Shown here piece after piece: positions 1-8,699 of a stretch of DNA of 64,000 nt (position 1 is the stretch's first letter; the number at the start of each line of letters is the position of its first letter). A model generated the notes under the pieces. The model worked only from the letters and a program-made list of their open reading frames with translations, was not told where the DNA came from and did not search any database. Origin of the DNA: Billgrantia montanilacus (GTDB lineage Bacteria; Pseudomonadota; Gammaproteobacteria; Pseudomonadales; Halomonadaceae); contig NZ_QPII01000001.1 in the NCBI RefSeq assembly GCF_003336675.1, positions 124,001 to 188,000 of the forward strand, read 5' to 3'. The position numbers were made by a program, and so were the translations under genes.

Positions 1-804
1 TATGTTTGCGTGATAGGACATGATGGCGCTGTGGAAAAAGACTTCAGCTCAGACTTGACTGATTTTTGTATACGCAACAAAATTGAATATTACATAAGAA
101 AAAGATTCACATATGATATTTCTGGGTACGATTTAGTGCTTGCGGTAGGATGGCGCTGGTTGATAAGAGGAGTCAGTGAAGAAAAATTGATTGTTTTTCA
201 TGATTCGCTTCTGCCTAGGTATAGAGGATTCGCTCCGCTCGTTACGGCACTGATAAATAAAGAAAAAGAGACAGGGGTAACCGCGTTATTTGGAGGAAAA
301 AATTATGATACAGGAAATATAGTTCTACAAAAAAAAATGTCAATAACTTATCCGACAACAATTGCTGCGGAGATTAATAGAATTTCAACAGTCTATTCGG
401 ATTTGGCGGTTGAGTTGGTGGAGAAATATTCGGAAAATAATAATATAATAGCAAGTTATGAGCAAGATGAATCTAAATCTTCTTATAGCCTTTGGCGTGA
501 TGAAGAAGATTATCGGATTAACTGGGATAGTGATGCAAAAGATATTGAGCACTTTATATCCTGTGTTGGTTATCCGTATCGAGGCGCAACATCTTTGCTG
601 GATGGTAAGAAGATCAGGATAATAAAAGCAAAGGCGAGGGCAGATGTAACTATTGAAAATCGAAATCCGGGTAAGGTGATTTTTCTTGAATCAGGCTTGC
701 CTGTGGTTGTTTGTGGTTCTGGTCTAATAACTTTGATTGACATTTGCGGAGAGTACGGAGAATCATTAATGCCGATTAAGTCATTTCGCAGCAGGTTTGG
801 TTAA
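1..804 (+). CDS. Formyltransferase family protein, 5' end outside the window
   Basis: The reading frame is open from the first base, so the amino terminus lies upstream; 267 residues are visible. The motif HDSLLPRYRGFAP matches the catalytic HxSLLPxYRG segment of the formyltetrahydrofolate-dependent transferases (methionyl-tRNA formyltransferase, ArnA-type and sugar N-formyltransferases). The carboxyl part (SLWRDEEDYRINW, later FISCVGYPYRGA) resembles the C-terminal half of such enzymes. Because rfbA, a wecE-like aminotransferase and rfbB follow, an N-formyltransferase acting on a dTDP-amino sugar is the best inference. Methionyl-tRNA formyltransferase is unlikely given the neighbours. The DNA is clearly AT-rich compared with the rest of the window, as is common in O-antigen loci. 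Confidence 0.75.
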   Translation, partial: YVCVIGHDGAVEKDFSSDLTDFCIRNKIEYYIRKRFTYDISGYDLVLAVGWRWLIRGVSEEKLIVFHDSLLPRYRGFAPLVTALINKEKETGVTALFGGKNYDTGNIVLQKKMSITYPTTIAAEINRISTVYSDLAVELVEKYSENNNIIASYEQDESKSSYSLWRDEEDYRINWDSDAKDIEHFISCVGYPYRGATSLLDGKKIRIIKAKARADVTIENRNPGKVIFLESGLPVVVCGSGLITLIDICGEYGESLMPIKSFRSRFG

Positions 805-1132
805 ATAAAAAATGGTTTGCTAATGTTGGATTTTAGTCACGCAAGTAGTGGCTAGAGGTAAAATTCTAACGGTCCGATATTTAGAACCAATGCAAAAAGG
901 ATGTTGTTTTTTACGAAGATGATGCCTGAGGCATGTTGCTCAGTGACATTTTGAAGCAACTCGAACTGTATTTTCTTCAAATGTAACTTCGAATCTCAGG
1001 CATCAACCGATTACTTGCGTTTACACCGAAATTAGTGTATAAGGATCAGTATTTCAGCCTCAAAATGCTTGCCGGGTAGGAAAAGCTGGAAGCTGAATTT
1101 TCTGTTATCAAGCATGCGACCGGTGTGTGGTT
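805..1132. other. AT-rich intergenic stretch with a nested inverted repeat
   Basis: No convincing reading frame was found. It carries the inverted repeat described separately at 921-1004. No recognisable promoter or RNA gene was seen. Confidence 0.5.
921..1004. repeat. Nested imperfect inverted repeat
   Basis: GATGCCTGAG (921-930) is the exact reverse complement of CTCAGGCATC (995-1004). Inside it ACATTTTGAAG (946-956) pairs with CTTCAAATGT (975-984) with one bulged base. Together they could fold as one long interrupted hairpin. It may be a degraded mobile-element end or a structured leader; no T-tract follows. Confidence 0.45.
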
Positions 1133-1597
1133 ATGACTCGATCAGTCGTTTCTTATGAAAAGGGTCCTAAGTTGCGATCAAGTTATTATCCATCAAAAAG
1201 CACGATTAAGCAGGTTTTTCGTTTTGCGCTTGTAGGGATTTTGATTAACCTGCTTGTATATGCAGCCTACGTTACTATAACTTATGTTGGAGGCACACCG
1301 AAATTAACAATGACGGCCCTTTACGCTGCTGGCGTTCTGATTAGCTTCTTTGCTAATCGGCGCTTTACATTTGATCATGCTGGGCATATAGGTGAAGCAG
1401 GTGTACGTTTTTTAGCAGCGCACTTAGTCGGTTATTCGATTAATTTTCTTTTACTGTTTATTTTTGTCGATAACTTTGGCTTTGCCCATCAATATGTGCA
1501 GGGGGTTTCAGTTTTTATTGTTGCAGGCTTCTTGTTTTTTATTTTGCGTTTTTTTGTTTTCATGTCGAAGAATAATCCTAACAAAGCGATAAAATAA
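1133..1597 (+). CDS. GtrA-like polytopic membrane protein
   Basis: This 154-residue protein has four hydrophobic segments and the GtrA-family signature FRFALVGILINLLVYAAY near residue 30 and ISFFANRRFTF near residue 78. GtrA proteins are small membrane proteins thought to flip or deliver polyprenyl-linked sugars for O-antigen or teichoic acid glycosylation. ATG 1133 is taken in preference to GTG 1127; neither has a strong ribosome-binding site. It sits alone between the formyltransferase and the dTDP-sugar genes, in AT-rich DNA. The family assignment rests on recognition of the motif; the carried lipid-linked sugar cannot be told from sequence. Confidence 0.75.
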   Translation: MTRSVVSYEKGPKLRSSYYPSKSTIKQVFRFALVGILINLLVYAAYVTITYVGGTPKLTMTALYAAGVLISFFANRRFTFDHAGHIGEAGVRFLAAHLVGYSINFLLLFIFVDNFGFAHQYVQGVSVFIVAGFLFFILRFFVFMSKNNPNKAIK

Positions 1598-1836
1598 TGA
1601 AAACTGTCTTCAGTGTAATTGAGAAAATATTTGGTCGTCAGTAAATCTGCTGCAATTATTAAAAAGGATTCGACTCAACTGTTTTTTCAATGTCGCGAAG
1701 GATTACACGTCACTATATTTATCAATGCAAACTTATATGCCTTGGCGATGCCGAGCAGAAAATAATATAAGGGGGAGGGTCCCTCCTGCTTAGTGGTGAC
1801 ATCTTTTTATGACCTGAAGGGAGGCTAAGTTAGATT

Positions 1837-2724
1837 ATGAAAGCAATAATTCTTGCCGGTGGTGCTGGCTCGCGTTTGTATCCTTTGACACAGATTTCCA
1901 GCAAACAACTGCAGGCGGTTTTTGACAAACCGATGGTCTACTACCCCCTGACAGTACTGATTGCATCAGGGATTAAAGATTTCTGCCTTATTTCGACACC
2001 GCAAGACTTGCCCAGATATCAAAACTTGCTTGGGGATGGGAGGCAGTGGGGCGTGTCAATCGAGTATCGCCTGCAGCATAGGCCTGAAGGAATCGCCCAA
2101 GCGTTTATAATTGCAGCTGATTTCGTCGGCTCTGATGATGTGATTTTGATGCTTGGTGACAATATTTTTTCCGGGGGCGATGATTTCCCTAGAGCGGTCA
2201 CTGGCTTTGACGGCGGTGCAACCATTTTTGCCTATCACGTCAAGGATCCTGAGCGCTATGGCGTGGTAGAGTTTGACCGCGATGGAAAGGCAGTCTCTAT
2301 TGAGGAAAAACCCCGACACCCAAAAAGTAGCTACGCTGTGCCCGGCGTGTACATTTATGATAATCAGGTGCTGGAAATCGCAAAAGCAGTAAACCCTTCT
2401 CATCGTGGCGAATTAGAAATCACGGACGTCAATCTAGAGTACCTTAGGCGTGGCAAACTACAGGTACGTCGCTTGAGTCGAGGCTTCGCCTGGCTGGATG
2501 CCGGAACCAGCACCGCCCTGCATGAGGCTTCTTCATATATTGAAGCCATTGAGCGGCGGCAAGGGATTAAAATTGGTTGTCCCGAAGAGGCGGCTCTGGT
2601 CAGAGGGTTCCTTTCTATTAATCATTTCGAGACCTTAATTGACTGTATGCCGAAATGCGAGTATAGCGAATACCTGCGTGGTGTTGCTGACGAGTGGCAC
2701 AGGCTTCAAGGAGAAAAGAAATGA
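1837..2724 (+). CDS. rfbA: Glucose-1-phosphate thymidylyltransferase
   Basis: RmlA/RfbA joins dTTP and glucose-1-phosphate to give dTDP-glucose, the first step of dTDP-deoxysugar synthesis in the cytoplasm. The 295-residue length fits the family. The nucleotide-binding start GGAGSRLYPLT, followed by SKQLQAVFDKPMVYYPL, is diagnostic, as are GDNIF near residue 110, the VEEKP-like SIEEKP segment, and FAWLDAGT in the second half. Its stop overlaps the next start (ATGA at 2721-2724), so it is translationally coupled to the aminotransferase. The leader segment is SSKQLQAVFD where many homologues have VSKQLLPIYD, a minor divergence. Confidence 0.93.
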   Translation: MKAIILAGGAGSRLYPLTQISSKQLQAVFDKPMVYYPLTVLIASGIKDFCLISTPQDLPRYQNLLGDGRQWGVSIEYRLQHRPEGIAQAFIIAADFVGSDDVILMLGDNIFSGGDDFPRAVTGFDGGATIFAYHVKDPERYGVVEFDRDGKAVSIEEKPRHPKSSYAVPGVYIYDNQVLEIAKAVNPSHRGELEITDVNLEYLRRGKLQVRRLSRGFAWLDAGTSTALHEASSYIEAIERRQGIKIGCPEEAALVRGFLSINHFETLIDCMPKCEYSEYLRGVADEWHRLQGEKK

Positions 2725-3860
2725 CACAGGATATCCAGTTTAATCGGCCTTTTATGACCGGCAAAGAGTTGTATTACATTGCCGAAGCTAAGTTCGGCAA
2801 CATGCTTGCCGGTGATGGTCCTTTCACCAGGCGTTGTCATGAATGGCTGGAAAACAAAAGTGGTTGCGACAAGGCGCTGTTAACCCACTCTTGCACAGCG
2901 GCACTCGAGATGGCCGCATTGCTTCTGGATATTAAGCAGGGTGACGAGATAATTATGCCCTCGTACACCTTTGTGTCGACTGCCAATGCTTTTGTGCTTC
3001 GGGGCGGCGTTCCAGTTTTTGTCGACATTCGAGAAGATACTCTCAATCTTGATGAACGCCTTATCGAGTCAGCGATCAATCAGCGTACTCGCGCTATTGT
3101 GCCAGTCCACTATGCAGGGGTAGCCTGCGAGATGGACACAATTATGGATATCGCTGAGCGGCATGGCCTGATGGTTGTAGAGGATGCAGCGCAGGGAGTG
3201 ATGGCAACCTACAAAGGGCGAGCGCTAGGTAGTATAGGTGATCTAGGAGCTTACAGCTTTCATGAGACCAAAAACGTGATCTCAGGCGAGGGCGGTGCCC
3301 TGTTAGTGAACGCCCCGACACTGGCGATGCGTGCTGAAATCATCCGTGAAAAAGGCACCGACCGGAGTCGATTTTTCCGGGGTGAAGTCGATAAATATAC
3401 TTGGCAAGAGGCGGGATCCTCACTCTTGCCTGGCGAGCTAGTTGCAGCTTTTCTGTGGGCACAGCTTGAGGAAGCCGAGCGCATCACGAATGACCGCCTG
3501 GCGACTTGGCAGCGCTATCATGCACTTCTAGAACCGCTGGAAGTCAAAGAGCTACTTCGCCGGCCGATCGTACCGGATGAGTGTCAGCACAATGCTCACA
3601 TGTATTACGTCCTACTGGCGCCGGAGATTGATCGGCAAAAAGTGCTCAATGAGTTGAAGAAAAACGGCATCTCTTCGGTTTTCCATTACGTTCCTTTGCA
3701 CTCTTCGCCTGGAGGAGAGCGGTATGGTCGAGTGCAGGGGGAGTTGGAGGTTACCAATAGGCAGTCAGAGCGGCTTGTGCGCTTGCCATTGTGGGTGGGG
3801 CTAACCGCCGAACAGCAAGAATACATTGCTAAGGTTTTGACGCGTGCCATCAGTTCATAG
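2721..3860 (+). CDS. wecE: dTDP-4-amino-4,6-dideoxygalactose transaminase (WecE/RffA-like)
   Basis: This is a PLP-dependent sugar aminotransferase of the DegT/DnrJ/EryC1 family, 379 residues from ATG 2721, which has AGGAG just upstream. It would convert dTDP-4-keto-6-deoxyglucose to an amino sugar using glutamate. The opening IQFNRPFMTGKELYYIAEA and AGDGPFT closely follow WecE. SFHETKN contains the expected PLP lysine and VVEDAAQGV the cofactor-contacting segment. With rfbA before it and rfbB after it, all enzymes from glucose-1-phosphate to a dTDP-4-amino sugar are present. The exact C4 stereochemistry is inferred from similarity to WecE, not seen directly. Confidence 0.85.
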   Translation: MTQDIQFNRPFMTGKELYYIAEAKFGNMLAGDGPFTRRCHEWLENKSGCDKALLTHSCTAALEMAALLLDIKQGDEIIMPSYTFVSTANAFVLRGGVPVFVDIREDTLNLDERLIESAINQRTRAIVPVHYAGVACEMDTIMDIAERHGLMVVEDAAQGVMATYKGRALGSIGDLGAYSFHETKNVISGEGGALLVNAPTLAMRAEIIREKGTDRSRFFRGEVDKYTWQEAGSSLLPGELVAAFLWAQLEEAERITNDRLATWQRYHALLEPLEVKELLRRPIVPDECQHNAHMYYVLLAPEIDRQKVLNELKKNGISSVFHYVPLHSSPGGERYGRVQGELEVTNRQSERLVRLPLWVGLTAEQQEYIAKVLTRAISS

Positions 3861-3880
3861 ATTAAGAGGATAGTAATACA

Positions 3881-4972
3881 ATGAAAGTCCTTATCACCGG
3901 TGGAGCGGGTTTTATCGGCTCAGCGGTTGTCCGGCACATCATTAATAAAACGCAAGATAGTGTCATCAACCTGGATAAGTTGACCTACGCAGGTAATCTT
4001 GAAAATCTACGGGAAGTTGATGGCTCGGATCGATATGTCTTTGAGCAGGTTGATATCTGTGACCGGTCAGAGGTTGAGCGAGTTCTTGCTGAGCAGCAGC
4101 CCGACGCCATCATGCACTTAGCTGCAGAGAGTCATGTGGATCGCTCTATTGATGGCCCAGCGGCCTTTATCGAAACCAATATCCTTGGCACATACACACT
4201 ACTGGAAGCAGCTCGTAACTATTGGCATGGTTTGGAAAGCCCACGCAAACACGCTTTTCGCTTTCATCACATATCCACTGATGAGGTTTATGGAGATTTG
4301 CCGCATCCGGATGATGCCTATGGCGCGGAGCACCACCTATTTACTGAAACCACACCCTATTCTCCCAGCAGCCCTTACTCGGCCAGCAAAGCCAGTTCTG
4401 ACCACTTGGTCCGCGCATGGATGCGGACCTACGGCCTGCCGGTTCTGGTTACCAATTGCTCTAACAATTATGGCCCTTACCACTTCCCTGAAAAATTAAT
4501 CCCGTTAATGATTCTCAACGCCTTGGAAGGAAAGCCTCTGCCAGTTTATGGTAACGGCGAGCAGATACGAGACTGGCTATATGTTGATGATCATGCAGTT
4601 GCTCTATACAAAGTGGTCACCGAAGGTATTGTTGGTGAGACTTATAACATTGGCGGGCATAACGAAAAAAAGAACCTTGAAGTGGTTCAGTCTCTCTGTG
4701 ATGTTTTGCAGGAACTTTCTCCTCCGGATGCGGAACACGTGGTAAAAGAATATCGGTCGCTTATTACCAATGTACAGGATCGCCCGGGCCATGATCGCCG
4801 GTATGCAATCGATGCCAATAAAATAAAACACGAGTTGGGTTGGCAGCCGGCAGAGACTTTCGATACTGGCATTCGTAAAACCGTGCAGTGGTACCTCGAC
4901 AACTTGGATTGGTGTCGGCGTGTGCAGGATGGTAGTTATTTTCGGGAGCGGTTGGGGAGACGTTATGATTAA
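3881..4972 (+). CDS. rfbB: dTDP-glucose 4,6-dehydratase
   Basis: RfbB/RmlB makes dTDP-4-keto-6-deoxyglucose from dTDP-glucose with NAD+, supplying the substrate of the WecE-like enzyme upstream. The 363-residue protein starts with the Rossmann motif [14 protein letters not shown], has [11 protein letters not shown], the STDEVYGDL segment carrying the catalytic Asp/Glu pair, and the YSASKAS catalytic Tyr-Lys motif. Length and motif order match the family. It lies 20 bases after the aminotransferase with AAGAGGA before the start, as last gene of the rfbA-wecE-rfbB operon. Confidence 0.95.
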   Translation: MKVLITGGAGFIGSAVVRHIINKTQDSVINLDKLTYAGNLENLREVDGSDRYVFEQVDICDRSEVERVLAEQQPDAIMHLAAESHVDRSIDGPAAFIETNILGTYTLLEAARNYWHGLESPRKHAFRFHHISTDEVYGDLPHPDDAYGAEHHLFTETTPYSPSSPYSASKASSDHLVRAWMRTYGLPVLVTNCSNNYGPYHFPEKLIPLMILNALEGKPLPVYGNGEQIRDWLYVDDHAVALYKVVTEGIVGETYNIGGHNEKKNLEVVQSLCDVLQELSPPDAEHVVKEYRSLITNVQDRPGHDRRYAIDANKIKHELGWQPAETFDTGIRKTVQWYLDNLDWCRRVQDGSYFRERLGRRYD

Positions 4973-5171
4973 ATCGAATTGCTATTCTTGTGTATTTGTT
5001 TATTTTGCACAGATGACAAGTCGATGACTTCAAATTTTTAATGAAGATGTTAGCCTCAGCTATGTGTCAGATTTCGTTGGCCCTTGGCTGACAGACAGTA
5101 CTTGTTGTCGAATCTAAATTAATAGGTTTTCATATATTATTCCTTTGCCGACCTTGGTAAAGGAGACCAAA

Positions 5172-5534
5172 ATGCGATTCATCACTTGCCCATCCTTCGT
5201 GGATGGGTTTTTTCTTTCTGCGCCCGTCAAAGACTTTGTTGATAATGAGTTGATACAATCGGCCTTTGGCGGTGACCTGAAGCAAACCAATCAGTTCTGG
5301 AAGGAAACCGGAACCCGCCTCTACCACGTCTTGCCCTCGGATACGCTCGATGAGCTACGTGATGATGAGTGCGGATTATTGCGTTACCCGCCTGAATTTA
5401 TCCTAAAGGGCCCCGATGACTACTACTTGCTACTGGTGGTTACCCAGGATGATGGTGGAGGCGTCTATGTGCTGTTTCCTCGGCACAGTGCCTGCTCGGT
5501 ACTCAATGAGCTAGCAAGGCAGGCCGATGATTAA
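5172..5534 (+). CDS. Uncharacterised 120-residue protein
   Basis: The product is unrecognised. ATG 5172 is preferred because AAGGAGA lies just upstream; an in-frame ATG at 5145 lacks one. The protein is soluble and acidic, with no signal peptide or membrane segment. Its stop overlaps the start of the YkvA-like gene by 8 bases (5527-5534), so the two are probably co-translated. It is the first gene after the polysaccharide cluster and the first with the higher GC typical of the following island. Confidence 0.6.
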   Translation: MRFITCPSFVDGFFLSAPVKDFVDNELIQSAFGGDLKQTNQFWKETGTRLYHVLPSDTLDELRDDECGLLRYPPEFILKGPDDYYLLLVVTQDDGGGVYVLFPRHSACSVLNELARQADD

Positions 5535-5847
5535 CTTCCACTACCAGGCGTATGCCAAGCACTTTTCCAATCGAGCCTTCTGGAAGAAAGTCAAATCCCT
5601 CCCCGGTACGTTCCGCGACCTCATCTACTACGCCAAGTTGCTCTGGTATGTCATGCAAGAGCCCGGTGTCCCTGTCGCCATGAAGGCTGCTGCAGTGGGA
5701 GCCCTTGGTTATCTGATCAGTCCGGTAGATATGGTACCCGATGTGCTGCCCGGCGGCCTTGTAGATGACCTGGCCGTGGTGATGAGTGTCCTCAAGATGC
5801 TGGATGCGTATATCACCCCGGATATGCGCCGTCGTGCTCGGGAGTAG
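5527..5847 (+). CDS. YkvA/DUF1232 family small membrane protein
   Basis: This 106-residue protein carries the DUF1232 signature: a hydrophobic segment with LGYLISPVDMVPDVLPGGLVDDLAV (roughly residues 58-82), in which the PxDxxPD core is typical of YkvA-like proteins. The function of the family is unknown; members are short membrane-associated proteins. It overlaps the unknown gene at 5172-5534 and is followed by a weak hairpin with a short T run. It may belong to the island or to its left flank; no evidence decides this. Confidence 0.75.
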   Translation: MINFHYQAYAKHFSNRAFWKKVKSLPGTFRDLIYYAKLLWYVMQEPGVPVAMKAAAVGALGYLISPVDMVPDVLPGGLVDDLAVVMSVLKMLDAYITPDMRRRARE

Positions 5848-5864
5848 ACCACTCACCCTGACTT

Positions 5865-5885
5865 CGGGCCCATAGACGCCCGTTT
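5865..5885 (+). terminator. Weak terminator-like hairpin
   Basis: CGGGC (5865-5869) pairs with GCCCG (5878-5882), followed by only three T residues. It is placed directly after the YkvA-like gene, but the stem is short. Confidence 0.35.
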
Positions 5886-5993
5886 CCATGTCTTACCGAC
5901 CTTTCCTTAGTAAATCAATTCATCGCGTGTCGCTGCCGCCAAATCGGTGGTGATAGGCGTGTATTCGTCTGCGTGAACCTCGGAGATCCCTGT

Positions 5994-6740
5994 ATGACAT
6001 CTCGTACAAAGCGTAAGCCTGCTGCTACAGCCACCACCAAGCGCAAGACCGATCCCCCACAACCGTCGTCACCCGTCGACCCGACGCCGGAGGATCAGCA
6101 AGCTGCTTCACCGGTTTCTACGATCCGCATCTTCAAGAAGGCGACCTGTTCCAAGCTGAGCCCTCGCGGGAATGGCGAGCTGACCTACCACCTTGGCTAC
6201 CGGGACGAGGATGGCCAGGTGCTCCTTCGTGTGACCGGCAATGCCTCCAGTGGCTACTTCAGTCAGGAGTGGATTGCCTTGGAGGATATCGAGGCACTAA
6301 TGACCGCCGAGAATGGCCACGGCTTCAAGGCGATTCTCTTCAAGCCGCTGTATCAGCAGAAGGGTGCCAACAACCATGGCTTCCTGGGGGCTGCTCTCAA
6401 GGCCGAGGGCATCGTGGAAGTGGACGAGGAACAGCCCCTGGTGATGTATGCCGTCGAGGATCGTACTGCCTTCGATGAGAAGGTAGCGACCCTGGTGGAG
6501 GAGGGGACCGCACTGCATGACGACGTCGCCGAGGAGAATGCCCGCAAGGAAGCCCGCAAGCAGGAGCGCCTGGCCGAACAGCAACGTCGACGGGAAGCGC
6601 GGATGGCGCAGGAGCAAGCTGCCGCCGATGCCAAGTCTGCTGACTCACTACCCGCCACAGATGCCGCTACCGATGAAGAACCCCCGGAATCACCCGATTC
6701 TGATACCGAAAACCCCGATAGCAAGGCGGCTGAAGGGTAA
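5994..6740 (+). CDS. Uncharacterised island protein with charged tails
   Basis: No family is recognised. ATG 5994 is chosen because GGAG lies about nine bases upstream; an upstream in-frame GTG (5973) has none. The 248-residue product has a Lys/Pro/Thr-rich first 40 residues. A folded core follows at roughly 45-165 (ECKLSP-like CSKLSPRGNGELTYHLG, then SSGYFSQEWIALEDI). A long Glu/Arg/Lys/Ala helix follows (about 175-215), and the tail is acidic. The layout suggests a core domain flanked by disordered or coiled-coil segments. Two terminator-like hairpins follow. Confidence 0.55.
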   Translation: MTSRTKRKPAATATTKRKTDPPQPSSPVDPTPEDQQAASPVSTIRIFKKATCSKLSPRGNGELTYHLGYRDEDGQVLLRVTGNASSGYFSQEWIALEDIEALMTAENGHGFKAILFKPLYQQKGANNHGFLGAALKAEGIVEVDEEQPLVMYAVEDRTAFDEKVATLVEEGTALHDDVAEENARKEARKQERLAEQQRRREARMAQEQAAADAKSADSLPATDAATDEEPPESPDSDTENPDSKAAEG

Positions 6741-6750
6741 TCCATAGACC

Positions 6751-6771
6751 CGCCCGGCTATGGGCGTTTTT
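6751..6771 (+). terminator. Rho-independent terminator
   Basis: CGCCC (6751-6755) pairs with GGGCG (6762-6766), followed by TTTTT. It lies ten bases after the stop of the preceding gene. Confidence 0.6.
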
Positions 6772-6808
6772 CATCACGCAAAAGGTTCGTTTAGCGAAAT
6801 GCAGGATT

Positions 6809-6845
6809 CGGCATAGCTCCTCACCGGGGGCTATGCCGTTTTTTT
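6809..6845 (+). terminator. Strong rho-independent terminator
   Basis: CGGCATAGC (6809-6817) and GCTATGCCG (6830-6838) form a perfect 9-bp stem followed by seven T residues. It insulates the DUF2787-like gene from upstream transcription. Confidence 0.75.
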
Positions 6846-6896
6846 ATGTCCAGACGCCATGCCGGTGCGCATGGCCCTTACTCATTGGAGTTTCCC

Positions 6897-7349
6897 ATGA
6901 GCTTGCCCATCACTCTCGACACCACAGATACCGCCTTGCCCATTCCGCAGGCCCTCACCGATGTACTGCTCAAGGAGATCGAGCGCGCCTATATCACGAC
7001 ACCCCCTCAACCCACGGAAGATCCGCTGTTCGGTATCACCCTGGTCTTCCGTGATCCTGGCTATGACCCGCTGCTGGGTGGCTATCACCCCGTCGAAATC
7101 CGCCTGGGTAGAGCCAACGAGCATTACCGCCTCGACTACCTCACTGACTTCAGCTACGTGGGCCCTGCCGATCAAGCCGAGTTGCAAAGCGAGATCAACT
7201 TCGAGTTTGGCGTATCCCTCTGTGTGGTCCGCTATCTGCCGCCCATTGCGCTTAGCAGGGTAGGAGAGTTCTTCGATCTCTATGTCACCAACTTTCTCAG
7301 CTACTACCGCAACGGCGCCTATGAGGTCGAGGTGGTCTGGGAAAACTGA
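6897..7349 (+). CDS. DUF2787-like protein
   Basis: This 150-residue protein starts at ATG 6897 with GGAG seven bases upstream. The segment ITLVFRDPGYDPLLGGYHPVEIRL, then YRLDYLTDFSYVG, follows my memory of DUF2787. That family of unknown function is common on integrative elements of marine gammaproteobacteria, often beside DNA-metabolism genes. No catalytic residues or membrane segments are evident. It is followed after 56 bases by the serine recombinase, consistent with an accessory role on a mobile element. The family call is from motif recall and could be checked by profile search. Confidence 0.6.
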   Translation: MSLPITLDTTDTALPIPQALTDVLLKEIERAYITTPPQPTEDPLFGITLVFRDPGYDPLLGGYHPVEIRLGRANEHYRLDYLTDFSYVGPADQAELQSEINFEFGVSLCVVRYLPPIALSRVGEFFDLYVTNFLSYYRNGAYEVEVVWEN

Positions 7350-7405
7350 TGCCGTAGGGAGTCACGATGCCGTCACCCATCACCACCGTCACTATGGAGC
7401 CTTCC

Positions 7406-8071
7406 ATGAACGAACGCCGCTATGTCGTCTACTACCGTGTCAGCACCCAGAAGCAGTCCCGTTCCGGATTGGGGCTGGAAGCTCAGCGGCAAGCCGTCAA
7501 CGACTACCTGGCGCAGTATGGCGGTCAGGTGATCGCCGAATTCCAGGAGGTGGAATCAGGCAAGCGTGCCGATCGCCCCCGGTTCCATGAGGCTGCCGAC
7601 TACGCCGAGCTGGCCAATGCCACCTTGCTGGTCGCCAAGCTCGATCGCCTCAGTCGTGACCTGCACTTCATCACCGGCCTGCAGAAGCGCGGTATCCGCT
7701 TCACCCTCTGCGACCTGCCGGACGTGGATCAGCTGACCATCCATATCCTTGCTGCGATGGCCCAGCACGAAGCCCGAATGATCAGCCAGCGCACCAAGCA
7801 CGCCCTTCAGGCCGCCAAGGCCCGGGGGGCAAAGCTGGGTAACCCCGAGCTAGACGCCATACGCCATCACGACCTTGCCATCGCCAATCACCAACGGTCC
7901 CAGGCCCAGGCACAGTGGAAGCAGCGTATCCAGAGGGTCATTCAGCATCTGGAGGAGCAGGAGGGTCTACACAGTGGGGTCGCCATCGCCGAGGCACTCA
8001 ACCGAAGGGGACTGACCACCTATCAGGGGAGGCCGTTCACCAGTGCCACGATCAGCAGGTTGAGGCAGTGA
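7406..8071 (+). CDS. Serine recombinase (resolvase/invertase family)
   Basis: The product performs site-specific DNA strand exchange through a serine nucleophile, here Ser12 in YYRVSTQKQ. The start ATG 7406 has GGAG upstream and places this motif at the usual N-terminal position. LVAKLDRLSRD is the conserved catalytic-domain segment. Residues 1-140 form the resolvase domain. The remainder (to 221) is a short C-terminal region ending in a segment typical of recombinase helix-turn-helix tails (VAIAEALNRRGLTTYQGRPFTSATISRL). It belongs to the small resolvase/invertase class, not the large serine integrases. It may resolve multimers or invert DNA within the island, since a separate tyrosine integrase is present. 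Confidence 0.88.
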   Translation: MNERRYVVYYRVSTQKQSRSGLGLEAQRQAVNDYLAQYGGQVIAEFQEVESGKRADRPRFHEAADYAELANATLLVAKLDRLSRDLHFITGLQKRGIRFTLCDLPDVDQLTIHILAAMAQHEARMISQRTKHALQAAKARGAKLGNPELDAIRHHDLAIANHQRSQAQAQWKQRIQRVIQHLEEQEGLHSGVAIAEALNRRGLTTYQGRPFTSATISRLRQ

Positions 8072-8549
8072 TGGCGAGAAAGCGGCCAATAGGCATCATA
8101 CTTTGGTCGTATAAATAAGGTGCTGGGTAGGCGCCCCTGCAAGGTTCAGTTAAGTATTCTTCCGACTTCTGGCTGGCTTTTAGCCAAGGGAGAACTGGAT
8201 AAACGCCCTAAGGCGATAATCCCAGGCAAAAAAGGGGATTTCTCGGACTAGTTAAAAAATTCGTTTTTATTTCAGTGTGTTAGAGGTTATAGGTTTAATG
8301 AGTGTCAGTTAGTTGAACAAGAGAACCTAGAGAGAAAACGCCACTTGAACGGTCTCTCAGTTGTGCTAATTTCTGTGACCCAGGCCGGCGATGCCGGTGC
8401 CAGTGACCAACGACACGAACGATTAAATGCCCAGCTCCAAGACGACGAACGCCGCTGATACGAACTGATTCTGGCCAGCTGTTGTGGCCACTGAAGGCGC
8501 CTGATACTGATTTTTCCCGTCCATGAGCAGAATATTGAGGAGGCTAACG
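8072..8549. other. Long intergenic region inside the island
   Basis: There is no convincing gene over 478 bases. It includes an AT-rich stretch near 8245-8330 (ttaaaaaattcgtttttattt) that could hold a promoter. I see no tRNA, CRISPR or clear tandem repeat. A recombination or replication site could be hidden here, but nothing proves it. Confidence 0.4.
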
Positions 8550-8699
8550 ATGATGAATTTTACTAGCAAGCTGTCTAAGCGTCTGGCCCGTATCGCTTGG
8601 CCTGGGGGAGCCCCGAAAGGGGAGTCACAAACCTCAGATCAAGGAGCTATCGCTCATGTCTGTTACCGATCTACCTCGCTGCAAGGCGAAGCACGTTGA
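8550..8699 (+). CDS. Possible 49-residue leader or small protein
   Basis: A short frame begins at ATGATG (8550) with a perfect AGGAGG seven bases upstream, unusually strong for this region. It encodes a basic amino terminus (MMNFTSKLSKRLARIAW) and ends inside the next gene, whose start at 8656 lies within it in another frame. This arrangement allows translational coupling. A CCCC-GAAA-GGGG hairpin lies inside the frame. It may be a regulatory leader peptide or a real small protein; no family is recognised. Confidence 0.4.
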   Translation: MMNFTSKLSKRLARIAWPGGAPKGESQTSDQGAIAHVCYRSTSLQGEAR

